A stretch of DNA of 64,000 bases from Nitrospirota bacterium (GTDB lineage: Bacteria; Nitrospirota; Thermodesulfovibrionia; UBA6902). Positions 27,169 through 35,531 of this stretch are shown here, piece by piece. A model generated the notes under the pieces. That model was not told the origin of the DNA and did no database searches. It saw nothing but the letters and a program-made list of their open reading frames with translations. The DNA lies in assembly GCA_016234115.1 (NCBI GenBank), contig JACRHD010000021.1:62001-126000 (forward strand), read 5' to 3'. The translations under genes and the position numbers were made by a program. The stretch's first letter is position 1, and every line of letters starts with the position of its first letter.

Positions 27169-28077
27169 TCACAATGTTCCTTTTGCTGAAGCGCCCATAA
27201 TATGCCGCTGCCTCGGGCAAGGCGCGCCCTGGGACTTACCCGGAAGCGGTTTCAGCAGATATTCCCTGAAGCCTAATTCACCCGCGGGCGCCCCGTTCAT
27301 GTCCAGTATCCCGTATCCCACGCCTTCTATGATATTCTTCAGATTGTCCACTGAATCGCCCAACAATTGCAGGTGCCTCGGGTGGACGCTCAGGACAATG
27401 ACGGGCCGGTGGTTTCTCAATACATTTTCAGCGCCGCGCAATACCCCTGATTCAGCGCCCTCGACGTCTATCTTTATGATCTCAGGGATTATGTCATGAT
27501 CCGCGCAAAAGTCGTCTATGCTTACCTGGTCTTTATACGTGATACTGTACGTATCGTCGCCTTTATAGCGGGCTATGGAGTTCATCCCGGTCACTTCATA
27601 TGATTCATGGAACGGGACATTCGCCCGGCTTTTGTCGCCCACAAGGTGCGGCAGCAATTTAACATTGTCTATATTGTTGTAGGCCAGATTTTTCGACAGG
27701 CGGTCCATATTTGTCTTTGAAGGCTCAAATGCATACACAACGCCGCCTTCCCCGATCACCCTGCTGACCGGCATCGAGCAGAGCCCGACATGAGCGCCGA
27801 CGTCGAATACCACTTTTCTGCCTTCGCACATCTTCAGGAGGACCTGAAACGCGTTGTTGTGGCCCGTTCCCCAGCTTTGAAAATCAGAGAAGGCAAAGGT
27901 GTAATCGAACCTGAAGGCCCCCCCCGCGCCTATATTTTTATTTATGCCCTTTCCCCTGGTCGCTATTTTAAGGGCCGTCATATACGCGCGCTTCAGCAGG
28001 GTCTTAAACCCCTTATGCCTTTGCAGCAGCTCGCTTCCCTGCAGCAACTTTATTGATGAATTGAGCACGGTCATCAT
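27169..28077 (-). CDS. FkbM-family methyltransferase
   Basis: A 302-residue protein with the FkbM layout: VVFDVGAHVGLCSMPVSRV (SAM motif I) near residue 92, VYAFEPSKTNMDRLSKNLAY, the mid-domain acidic IDDFCADHDIIPEIIKIDVEG, and VIVLSVHPRHLQL. FkbM enzymes O-methylate sugars or polyketides. No strong SD precedes the ATG. It sits six bases from the next FkbM gene, and the two proteins are only loosely alike, so they probably act on different positions or sugars. Confidence 0.88.
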   Translation of the reverse strand: MMTVLNSSIKLLQGSELLQRHKGFKTLLKRAYMTALKIATRGKGINKNIGAGGAFRFDYTFAFSDFQSWGTGHNNAFQVLLKMCEGRKVVFDVGAHVGLCSMPVSRVIGEGGVVYAFEPSKTNMDRLSKNLAYNNIDNVKLLPHLVGDKSRANVPFHESYEVTGMNSIARYKGDDTYSITYKDQVSIDDFCADHDIIPEIIKIDVEGAESGVLRGAENVLRNHRPVIVLSVHPRHLQLLGDSVDNLKNIIEGVGYGILDMNGAPAGELGFREYLLKPLPGKSQGAPCPRQRHIMGASAKGTL

Positions 28078-28082
28078 AATTA

Positions 28083-29045
28083 TCAGCCCCTTGCCAGGAC
28101 CACGTCCCTGACCCCTCCCAGTTCACACACCAGGCGGACCGCGTCCGCTGCCGAAACGTCCCGGTATACGCCCTGGTAGTGGTCATCACTGGTGCAGATG
28201 ATTTTTTCAGCTTTATATCCGAAATCCCTCACCCGGCTCTTTGCCTCATTCGTCGAAGTCAGGGCGGCCACGCGGTATCCGTATTTAAAAAGCATCTCAA
28301 GCTGTTTCCTGATGCTGTGCCTGCCTTCATCATATTTGGGGAAATGACATTCAAAAATGATCTTGCCGCTGAACAAGCCGGACCTGACGGCCTCCTCCAG
28401 CCCCTCGAATATCTCGACTTCATATCCTTCCACGTCCATCCTTATGAGATCGACCGGTTTCTTGTCTCTCAGGAAAGAAGACAGGTCCGTGACGGCGACT
28501 TCGATATAATTATCGGTGGTGCCTTTTGTGACGTATCCCCCGTCGGAGCTTTTCGGAATAAAGGTGTGAAGGTTCGAATGATCAGAAAGATAAAATCTTT
28601 CGACCCCCTTCCTGTTCGACACCCCCATGTTGTATGTCTCGAAGACATGAGACAGCCCGTTGAGCCGGATGTTCTCGACCAGACTCTTGTAATTTTCCGG
28701 GGCAGGCTCGAGCGCGTAGACATATCCGGATTCGCCCGTCAGTTTGGCCTCCATGATCGGGTAGTACCCGATGTTGGCCCCGATGTCCAGGATGGTCATG
28801 CCCTCATGGACTTCTCCCTCCAGGATATATCTGAGCTGCTGTTCGCGCGTGCCGTTGATTGCAAGCTGACGCGAGATCCCGGGATCGCCCAGGTCCAGCT
28901 TCAACCTGTAATCATGGACGTCCGCGACCAGGTTTTTCTTCTTCATTAAATCTTTCAGAAAGTGATACACGACTGTCGCCCTGATCACCCTGACAAGCGT
29001 GATCACGCCGAAGCTTCTGTACTTGCTAAGCAGGCTTTTGACCAT
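28083..29045 (-). CDS. FkbM-family methyltransferase (second copy)
   Basis: A 320-residue protein: MTILDIGANIGYYPIMEAKL (motif I), YVYALEPAPENYKSLVENIR, KKPVDLIRMDVEGYEVEIFE (the FkbM D-x-E-G core) and GKIIFECHFPKYDEGRHS. AAGGAGAG six bases before the ATG supports the start. By family an O-methyltransferase; the substrate is likely a sugar in this locus. It follows the CgeB-like gene by 22 bp. Confidence 0.88.
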   Translation of the reverse strand: MVKSLLSKYRSFGVITLVRVIRATVVYHFLKDLMKKKNLVADVHDYRLKLDLGDPGISRQLAINGTREQQLRYILEGEVHEGMTILDIGANIGYYPIMEAKLTGESGYVYALEPAPENYKSLVENIRLNGLSHVFETYNMGVSNRKGVERFYLSDHSNLHTFIPKSSDGGYVTKGTTDNYIEVAVTDLSSFLRDKKPVDLIRMDVEGYEVEIFEGLEEAVRSGLFSGKIIFECHFPKYDEGRHSIRKQLEMLFKYGYRVAALTSTNEAKSRVRDFGYKAEKIICTSDDHYQGVYRDVSAADAVRLVCELGGVRDVVLARG

Positions 29046-29067
29046 TCGATCTCTCCTTTGTGTCCAT

Positions 29068-30258
29068 TCAGTTACCCACCCCCTTCCCCTCCCAGGAGGG
29101 GACCTTGTCTTTACTCCCCTCTTGAGAGGGGTACAGGGGTGTGTTAAAATTTGTATTTATATTTTCAAAACTTATTAAAGAAATGAACCTTCTGCAGAAT
29201 TCATTTCTTCCTTCATCGGAAAACAGATGGTAAGCATAAACTTCCTGCGCCTTACGCGCGATTTCAATCAATTCTTTTTCCCTGCCGGGAAGGGACCCGA
29301 TGAGGTCGTCGAAATCCGAAAAGTCCCACCTGAACGGGACATATGTTTCATTCTTCAGATACAGGTCGGGCCAGGTTTCCATGTGGCCGCAGTCGGGCTT
29401 GATCAACGCCGCCCCGCTGATGATTATCTCAAAGTCCCTGTAGCAGATCTCGCCCCAGCCGAAGGGGGATATTCCCGTCTTCGAATTTTCCAGCTCTTTA
29501 AAGTACCTCGCGATGTCCACCCTGCCCGCCTGCAATCTGCCGTTGAGAAGCTCCAGGACCCTGCGCCTCTGAAACGCCACGGAGTTCCTTTTATAATCGG
29601 CGGTTATCCTGCAGCTCAGCAGCCCGGCCCTGTTTCCGTACGGGGACTTCCAGTCCTTAAAGTAAATCACGGGGAGGAACCCGATATGGGCGTTTAATTT
29701 CCTGAAGATGTTGCCATGGTACGAATAATTGAACAGGGCGGAATTCCAGCCGACGTATATCTTACGGAGCCCGGAATCGTCGGGGCAATGGTTTAAATGG
29801 GGCTCGCCGGGGTCCTCGTCGACGACCCCGAACTCGGTATTGTAATAGTCGGTATAATAGCGCGAGCCGTACAGGAACCTCTGGTATTCCCTCCTGTCCT
29901 TCAGCACCGAACCCTTCAGATATCTGTCGACATACGGCAATACCTCAAAATGGGTCGTGCCGGCCGAATCGGAGAGATCGACCCATATTATTTCATCCAC
30001 GCCCTCTTTCGCTTTTTTCAGGAAGGCGAACATTTCAGGCTTGAGGTCCTCTTTCCACCACTGGTTCTCCTTCGCAAACTTCGACGTAACGAGCAGGACG
30101 TCACAGTCAAAAAGCGGACCGGAAGGCCTGTCGAAAAAGTTTAATTTCATATTCATATCGTTCAACTTTTTCCTGTTTGCATACAGCGGGCACGTAAACG
30201 CGGAACCGTTTACGGTCGGTGTTTTCTCCTGCAATATGTTGATGGTCTTATGGCTCAT
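29068..30258 (-). CDS. CgeB-like GT-B-fold protein, glycosyltransferase-like
   Basis: About 396 residues from the ATG at 30258; downstream ATGs at 30156 and 30150 (MNMKLNFFDRPSGPLFDCDV) are also possible, and the first residues lack family features. The C-terminal half has SPFGWGEICYRDFEIIISGA followed by LIKPDCGHMETWPDLY, the donor-side pattern of CgeB/GT1_2-like transferases. The acceptor half is not recognised. The last 20 residues (SQEGSKDKVPSWEGKGVGN) are read through GC-rich palindromes at 29076-29146. A transferase role is likely but specificity is unknown. Confidence 0.6.
   Translation of the reverse strand: MSHKTINILQEKTPTVNGSAFTCPLYANRKKLNDMNMKLNFFDRPSGPLFDCDVLLVTSKFAKENQWWKEDLKPEMFAFLKKAKEGVDEIIWVDLSDSAGTTHFEVLPYVDRYLKGSVLKDRREYQRFLYGSRYYTDYYNTEFGVVDEDPGEPHLNHCPDDSGLRKIYVGWNSALFNYSYHGNIFRKLNAHIGFLPVIYFKDWKSPYGNRAGLLSCRITADYKRNSVAFQRRRVLELLNGRLQAGRVDIARYFKELENSKTGISPFGWGEICYRDFEIIISGAALIKPDCGHMETWPDLYLKNETYVPFRWDFSDFDDLIGSLPGREKELIEIARKAQEVYAYHLFSDEGRNEFCRRFISLISFENINTNFNTPLYPSQEGSKDKVPSWEGKGVGN
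29076..29146. repeat. Palindrome pair (CCCTCC-GGAGGG type) in CgeB-like 3' end
   Basis: CCCCTCCCAGGAGGGG and CCCCTCTTGAGAGGGG form two adjacent palindromes related to the CCCCTTTG family. They overlap the coding 3' end of the upstream gene. Confidence 0.6.
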
Positions 30259-30271
30259 GGCTGCACGCAAC

Positions 30272-30290
30272 GCAGGGGCAGTGCCCCTAC
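30272..30290. repeat. GTAGGGGCG-type short palindrome at the ABC gene stop
   Basis: GCAGGGGCA and TGCCCCTAC arms overlap the last codon and TAG stop of the ABC transporter gene. The TAG comes from the palindrome arm. Confidence 0.65.
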
Positions 30291-32056
30291 GAATTCTGCT
30301 GGACGATCATGCTCTTGAATTCTTCATTCAAATTGCAGAGGTCCTCATACGAGCCTTCTTCCACTACGGCGCCGTCCTTCAACACAAATATCCTGTCGCT
30401 GTTGCGGACCGTGGAAAGCCTGTGGGCGACTATAATGATCGTCTTCTGACCTTTAAATTCCTCTATGTTCTTCTGGATTTCCTTTTCCGTCTTCGTGTCG
30501 AGCGCGCTGGTGGCCTCGTCGAATATCAGGACCTTCGCGTCCTTGTACAGCTCCCTCGCTATGCAAATCCGCTGCCTCTGCCCCCCGGATATATTTATCC
30601 CGCCCTCGCCCAGGACCGAATCATACCCGTTTTCAAGGCCCCTGATGAATTCCGCCATATGGGCCTTTCCGGCGACCGCCTCCACGCCCTCCATGTCCCT
30701 GCCCGCACCCTTCGACTCCCACATCGTGACGTTGTTGTAAATCGTATCATTGAATATCACATTTTCCTGTGTGATATAACCGATCTGCTTTCTCATCCGG
30801 CGCATGTCTATATCGCCGTACGGGGTATCGCCGGCATATATTGCGCCCGTCGTCGGACGGAGCAGGCCGGTCAGCATATTAATGATGGTGGTCTTGCCCG
30901 CCCCCGACTCGCCCACAAACGCGACGGTTGAATTGGGGGGTATTTCCATGTTTACATTTCTCAGTATCTGCGCCCCGCTGCTGAAACTGAAACCGACATT
31001 TTCAAAGCGGATCGGCTTGTCAAAAGGCGCGTCGTATGCGGCCCCCGCTTCCGGCGACTTCTCTTTGGACCCTTCCAGCTCCGCCTCAAGGGTCTTTAAG
31101 ACCTCTATGCTGCCCCACGTGTTCAACAGTTTCCTGAGGTTCGTCTGTACGGACAACATCATTTTCATCGCGTTCAGCAGCAGAAACAGCAGAAAGATGT
31201 GCTCTATGATGTCCTGCCCTTTGAAACCGACGTAATAGAAGATTACGCCGGCTAATATCATCACGACGACCGGCTCAAACCCGTCCTCGGTTATCGCGCC
31301 TAACAGTTGCTGCCTGAACTGTATCCTGCCCAGCTTCCTGCTCTGGGAAACTATCTGTCTTAATACCTTCTGATATTCGGAGGTCGCCTTGAGATATTTG
31401 AAGTAGTTCAACGACTGAATGAGTATCTTCTGCAGCCTCGCCGAATGTGCCGACAGCCGGACGGAATTGTCTTTTGTCATTATGTTGATCTTTTTTATGA
31501 CCAGGAACAGGGGAAATCCGACCCCCGCCAATACAAGAATAAGGACGGGCTTCAGGAACAGGGGAATGCTTACATACATTATCGCGAACAGGATAGTGAC
31601 CAGAAGGCTCGAAAACATCTTGAATGAAAAGACGACGTTGTGGAATTCGACGATTATGGCGTTGTTCAGGTAGCCCGAGGATTTCTTCAGGAAGGCCTGA
31701 TAATCCAGCCCGAATATCTTCTCCGCGATCCTGCACCTCAGGCCCACCAGGAGGTCGGACATGATCTTGCCGACAAGGGCCGACTGTCCGACTAAGAATA
31801 TCGAGCGGAGCGTAAAGAAACCGACCAGGAGAATGAGAAGGGACAGGAGTGTATATTCCAGGCCCATAAGACCCAATATGCCCTTGATGGCCCGGCTGAT
31901 CCTGCTGTCGCCGTTTTCTCCCTGCAATATCGGCAGGAAAAGTCCCACGCTCAACCCCTGAAAACCGGTGGCGCATATCATCAGGGAAAAGAGAAGGAAC
32001 AGGCGGTTTCCCACAAGGTCATAAAAAAATTTCAGAAGACCGGCGATTTGCTTCAT
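30287..32056 (-). CDS. ABC transporter, MsbA-type flippase
   Basis: A 589-residue half-transporter from the ATG at 32056 (MKQIAGLLKFFYDLVGN); an upstream TTG would add seven residues. About six membrane helices occupy residues 15-300. The nucleotide-binding domain has Walker A GESGAGKTT, signature ISGGQRQRI, Walker B VLIFDEATSALD and the switch AHRLSTVR. This type flips lipid-linked oligosaccharides or lipids. Its location in the locus, and the absence of a Wzx-like multi-spanning flippase in the window, suggest it carries lipid-linked repeat units. The TAG stop lies in a palindrome. Confidence 0.88.
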   Translation of the reverse strand: MKQIAGLLKFFYDLVGNRLFLLFSLMICATGFQGLSVGLFLPILQGENGDSRISRAIKGILGLMGLEYTLLSLLILLVGFFTLRSIFLVGQSALVGKIMSDLLVGLRCRIAEKIFGLDYQAFLKKSSGYLNNAIIVEFHNVVFSFKMFSSLLVTILFAIMYVSIPLFLKPVLILVLAGVGFPLFLVIKKINIMTKDNSVRLSAHSARLQKILIQSLNYFKYLKATSEYQKVLRQIVSQSRKLGRIQFRQQLLGAITEDGFEPVVVMILAGVIFYYVGFKGQDIIEHIFLLFLLLNAMKMMLSVQTNLRKLLNTWGSIEVLKTLEAELEGSKEKSPEAGAAYDAPFDKPIRFENVGFSFSSGAQILRNVNMEIPPNSTVAFVGESGAGKTTIINMLTGLLRPTTGAIYAGDTPYGDIDMRRMRKQIGYITQENVIFNDTIYNNVTMWESKGAGRDMEGVEAVAGKAHMAEFIRGLENGYDSVLGEGGINISGGQRQRICIARELYKDAKVLIFDEATSALDTKTEKEIQKNIEEFKGQKTIIIVAHRLSTVRNSDRIFVLKDGAVVEEGSYEDLCNLNEEFKSMIVQQNS

Positions 32057-32092
32057 ATCGACAAAAGATGACGGCAACGGGCCGCCGTTTTA

Positions 32093-32890
32093 TTAATCGG
32101 ACACATCGCAATTCCTGCACAGATCAATTTCTCTCCGCCCCCCTTCACAGGATAAAATCTCCCTGTATTTCTTAAACTCGCTGCTGTTCCATATCTTCAT
32201 TACCGGCTCGTCCTTAACATTGCCGAAACTGTATTTCGCATAATAATCATTGCAGCACAGTAAAACTCTGCCTTCCCAGTTGATGACCAATTGCCTGCCG
32301 GGCCGCAAACAGGGCCTGCCGGCATTCTCCCTGCTTTTATCAAACAACTTCCCGGCCCTGTTGGCGAGCTCGATTTCCGCGTGGTTTCTGCATCTGATAT
32401 AGGAAGGATAGTTATTGCATAAGGCCGACAGGTTGTCATTGGTCCCGTTTTCATAATTTGTGACGAGGAAGTAATCCACGCCATTGTCAATCAGCTTCAG
32501 CATTAATTCTTCCGTCAGGAAATCTCCGTTGGAGTTCAGTCTGATAAACGCGTAAGGGGTTTTTTTCCTTGCGTAAGAAAGGAGCCCGATGATCCTTTTG
32601 TCCATCAGGGGCTCCCCGAAAAAATGAGGAGAGATCCTTCCCGAATACTTCATTTCAGACAGCTCATCGATTATTTTCCTCCAGAGCTCTTCAGGCATTA
32701 CCCCTTTTTTCCTTTTTGGGAAGCGTTCATTATTGAAGCAGAAGGCACAGCTCCTGTTGCAATGACCGTAAGTTTCGATGTTGGTGGAATCAAACATGCC
32801 GGAGGGTCCCCTGTCTATGGACCTCAGCGCCTTCCTGACATATGTCCTGTATTTTTTCGATATTAACTGTCTGGCTCTTGTTAACTGCAT
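32093..32890 (-). CDS. Radical SAM protein with SPASM-like C-terminus
   Basis: A 265-residue short radical SAM enzyme. The cluster motif is CNRSCAFCF (CxxxCxxC) at about residue 45. The C-terminal Cys set (CLRPGRQLVINWEGRVLLCC and LCRNCD) matches SPASM-type auxiliary-cluster regions. Family members act on peptides or aminoglycosides (for example aminoglycoside dehydratase and epimerase types). In this locus a sugar or amino-sugar substrate is possible. It lies 37 bp from the ABC gene and 12 bp from asnB, so it is probably cotranscribed. Confidence 0.82.
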   Translation of the reverse strand: MQLTRARQLISKKYRTYVRKALRSIDRGPSGMFDSTNIETYGHCNRSCAFCFNNERFPKRKKGVMPEELWRKIIDELSEMKYSGRISPHFFGEPLMDKRIIGLLSYARKKTPYAFIRLNSNGDFLTEELMLKLIDNGVDYFLVTNYENGTNDNLSALCNNYPSYIRCRNHAEIELANRAGKLFDKSRENAGRPCLRPGRQLVINWEGRVLLCCNDYYAKYSFGNVKDEPVMKIWNSSEFKKYREILSCEGGRREIDLCRNCDVSD

Positions 32891-32901
32891 ATCGGTCTCC
32901 G

Positions 32902-34716
32902 TTATAATGTTTTATCGATAAAGACCCGGTGCCATATCTCAAACCTGATAATGGACCATAAGTCCTTGAAAGAGCCGTTCCCGTTATTCAATAAATCATC
33001 GACTGACCGGGAAACGGCGTCCGCGTTATAGAAGCCTCTTTGCCTGAAGGTATCGTCCGTGAGCAGATCGAGATATCTCCCCAGGTTCTTTTTGTCCTTT
33101 AACCACAGGACGACAGGGAGCGTAAAGCCGATCTTCTTCCTGTAAACAAAGTCCCTGCCGAAATATTTTTCAGATAATTTCTTCAGTATGTACTTGGGCG
33201 TACGGGCGGCCCTGTCATCGGGGCTGAAGGAGTTGACGAGGTCGAACAGCGCGGGGGTGCAAAAAGGGACCCTTGATTCCACGGACATCGCCATCGACAT
33301 CCTGTCCTGACGTTCGAGAAGGGAGGAAAGATAGACCGTCTGATCGTGGGCCCTGATCTTTCCCATGAGATCGCCGAATTTGCCCGTTACCTGAAGCCGG
33401 TAATAATTCCGTTTGTCCAGGCCGCTAAATAATTGCCTGATCCTGTCTTCCGGAAAATCGGCCTGTTCATCAGTCCCTATGTCTCTTGACAATAAAGACC
33501 TCAGGGTCTTTAACTTCCACACGGGCGGCAGCATCCACGGCCTCACCCCCCGGCGCTGCAGGGAGTACGCCAGGCTGTCGGGAAACGGTATATTGTACCG
33601 GGCATACCCCCCGAACAGCTCGTCGGCCGCTTCGCCTGTTAAAATCACCTTGGAATGGTCCCTTGAATGCCCGCACAGGAGCATTAAGAAGGGACAATTG
33701 GTGTGGCTGACCGGCATGTCCATTTGCCACGTCGCTTTGGGAAAAATATCGGCCAGGCTCTTTCCGTCAAAGTGAAAGCTGTGATGACTGGTGTTGAAAT
33801 GTCCGGCCACAAAATTCTGCTGGGCGCTCTCATCCTTTGAATACCCGTTCATGGCGACGGAAAACGTATGCAGGTCCTGCTTATAATCGCCGGCAAGCAC
33901 CGCGGTAATATAGCTTGAATCAACGCCGCCGCTTAACTGGATGTTATACCCCACGTCGCTTTGAGTATGGGCGAATATGGAGGCCTTCAATTCGGCCTCG
34001 ACCGCTTCGAGATCAACGGCGGTCCTGCGGGGGGCCAGGAGACCGGCGGTAACGTCATAATATTTCTTTTCACGGATGGTCCCGCTCCTGTCGAATTCCA
34101 TATACGTGCCCGGCTCAAGGCGGTATATGTCCCTGAAAATAGTCTGTCTCCCGCCTACATATTTATACAGAAATTGTTCGTACAGGGCGGGCCTGTTGAG
34201 TTCAAAGTCGATGAAGCGCCGGAAACACTTTATTTCGCTCGCAAACAGTATGTGTTTTTTGTCCTCATAGAGATAAATGGGCTTTATTCCGAGCTGGTCC
34301 CTGGCGACACAGACTTTTTCGCCGACCAGATCAATGATAATAAAGGCGAACATCCCAGTAAATTTCGTCAGGCACCCGGTCCCCCACTCCATGAACGCTT
34401 TTAACACAACCTCCGTGTCGGAACCGGAAAAGAAGGAATACCCTCTTCCAATAAGGTCCTGCCTGATTTGGCCGCAGTTGTATAACTCGCCGTTATACAC
34501 AATCACATATCTCCTCTTTTCATCAAACATGGGCTGGTGCCCCGCCTGCGAAAGATCGAGGATCGACAACCTCCTGAAGCCCAGGCCGAACCATTCTCCG
34601 AAGTAGAAACCTTCGTCATCAGGCCCCCTGTGCCTGATGTCCCCGGCCATGGCCCTTATACGGTTTTTGTCGGGGGGCTGTAAGTCTTTAGTAAATTGGG
34701 CGACAATTCCACACAT
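32902..34716 (-). CDS. asnB: Asparagine synthetase-like amidotransferase (glutamine-hydrolysing)
   Basis: A 604-residue protein that starts MCGIVAQFTKDLQPPDKNRI, retaining the nucleophile Cys. Glutaminase motifs are RHRGPDDEGF and VYNGELYNC. The synthetase PP-loop is IQLSGGVDSSYITAVLAG near residue 262. ESRVPFCTPALFDL is the C-terminal conserved patch. It is a paralogue of the protein at 14794, not a close copy. It is next to the SPASM radical SAM and SpsF, so a modified amino sugar or nonulosonate carboxamide is a plausible substrate, by inference. Confidence 0.9.
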   Translation of the reverse strand: MCGIVAQFTKDLQPPDKNRIRAMAGDIRHRGPDDEGFYFGEWFGLGFRRLSILDLSQAGHQPMFDEKRRYVIVYNGELYNCGQIRQDLIGRGYSFFSGSDTEVVLKAFMEWGTGCLTKFTGMFAFIIIDLVGEKVCVARDQLGIKPIYLYEDKKHILFASEIKCFRRFIDFELNRPALYEQFLYKYVGGRQTIFRDIYRLEPGTYMEFDRSGTIREKKYYDVTAGLLAPRRTAVDLEAVEAELKASIFAHTQSDVGYNIQLSGGVDSSYITAVLAGDYKQDLHTFSVAMNGYSKDESAQQNFVAGHFNTSHHSFHFDGKSLADIFPKATWQMDMPVSHTNCPFLMLLCGHSRDHSKVILTGEAADELFGGYARYNIPFPDSLAYSLQRRGVRPWMLPPVWKLKTLRSLLSRDIGTDEQADFPEDRIRQLFSGLDKRNYYRLQVTGKFGDLMGKIRAHDQTVYLSSLLERQDRMSMAMSVESRVPFCTPALFDLVNSFSPDDRAARTPKYILKKLSEKYFGRDFVYRKKIGFTLPVVLWLKDKKNLGRYLDLLTDDTFRQRGFYNADAVSRSVDDLLNNGNGSFKDLWSIIRFEIWHRVFIDKTL

Positions 34717-34758
34717 AATTCGCTCTCCCCCTGCCCCCAGCCCCTTGACCCCTCAAAG

Positions 34759-35517
34759 TCAGGCATACTCATAAGTCCTCTGCACAATATGTTTGTTTAT
34801 GTCCCGTATATCGGGATTACCGTCAAGAAAATCGTAAATGTCTTTTGCGGTAAAACCCGGGTTTTCCGGGTAAAGCGCGTCAAAGACGGCCTTGATCACC
34901 CTGTAGTCTTCCATGGTATCGAGGGTGAGCCTTAAATCCGGGCGGCGATAAAACCCTTCCGCCTCGAGATTATAAATCCGGAATTCGTCCGGCCGCTTGC
35001 AGATGTAATTGACCACATGCTCCCGGTCCACCGGATGCGTGGCCTTCTTTTCCACGGCCTCCAGCAACTGCCTCCTGAAGGCCCTTGTATTGAAACCTAC
35101 CGGGAAGGTCGCTGTTAAATCATTCGTCACGAATTCTACTTCGCCCTCCTTCTCCAGAAAGGCCCTGATCACCCTCGAGGAAATTCCCGGGTCCAGCAAG
35201 GGATCGTCTCCGGTGATTTCCACTATGATGTCCGTCCCGAAGCGCCGGGACGCCTTTACGACCCTTCCCAGGACGTCGTCCTCATCGCCCCTGAAACACC
35301 ATACCCCGAGCTCTTCAGCCAGCTCGACAATACAATCGTCGGTGCGGTTGACCGTTGTCGCGATTATTACGTTGGAGACCTCCGGGACGGACTTCGCCCG
35401 TTCAATCAGATGATGAAGCATGACCTTGCCGCACCCCGGCATCAGGACCTTGCCCGGCAGACGGCTTGAAGTCATGCGGGCCTCGACTATAACGTCTATC
35501 TGATTTTCGTTGTTCAT
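34759..35517 (-). CDS. spsF: SpsF-like cytidylyltransferase
   Basis: A 252-residue nucleotidyltransferase of the SpsF/NeuA-like type: VIVEARMTSSRLPGKVLMPG (substrate loop), VIIATTVNRTDDCI, ITGDDPLLDPGISS and EHVVNYICKRPDEF. These enzymes activate acidic sugars with CTP; SpsF is paired with SpsE in spore-coat polysaccharide operons. Here the SpsE-like module is fused in the next gene upstream (gap 14 bp). The pairing supports CMP-sugar formation, but the sugar itself is unknown. Confidence 0.85.
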   Translation of the reverse strand: MNNENQIDVIVEARMTSSRLPGKVLMPGCGKVMLHHLIERAKSVPEVSNVIIATTVNRTDDCIVELAEELGVWCFRGDEDDVLGRVVKASRRFGTDIIVEITGDDPLLDPGISSRVIRAFLEKEGEVEFVTNDLTATFPVGFNTRAFRRQLLEAVEKKATHPVDREHVVNYICKRPDEFRIYNLEAEGFYRRPDLRLTLDTMEDYRVIKAVFDALYPENPGFTAKDIYDFLDGNPDIRDINKHIVQRTYEYA

Positions 35518-35531
35518 AATTATCTCCCGTG

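Noticed and set aside
29957..30931. Long plus-strand open frame (324 codons) antisense to the ABC transporter and CgeB-like genes
   Set aside because: It overlaps two well-supported genes on the other strand, has no recognisable domain and no ribosome-binding site.
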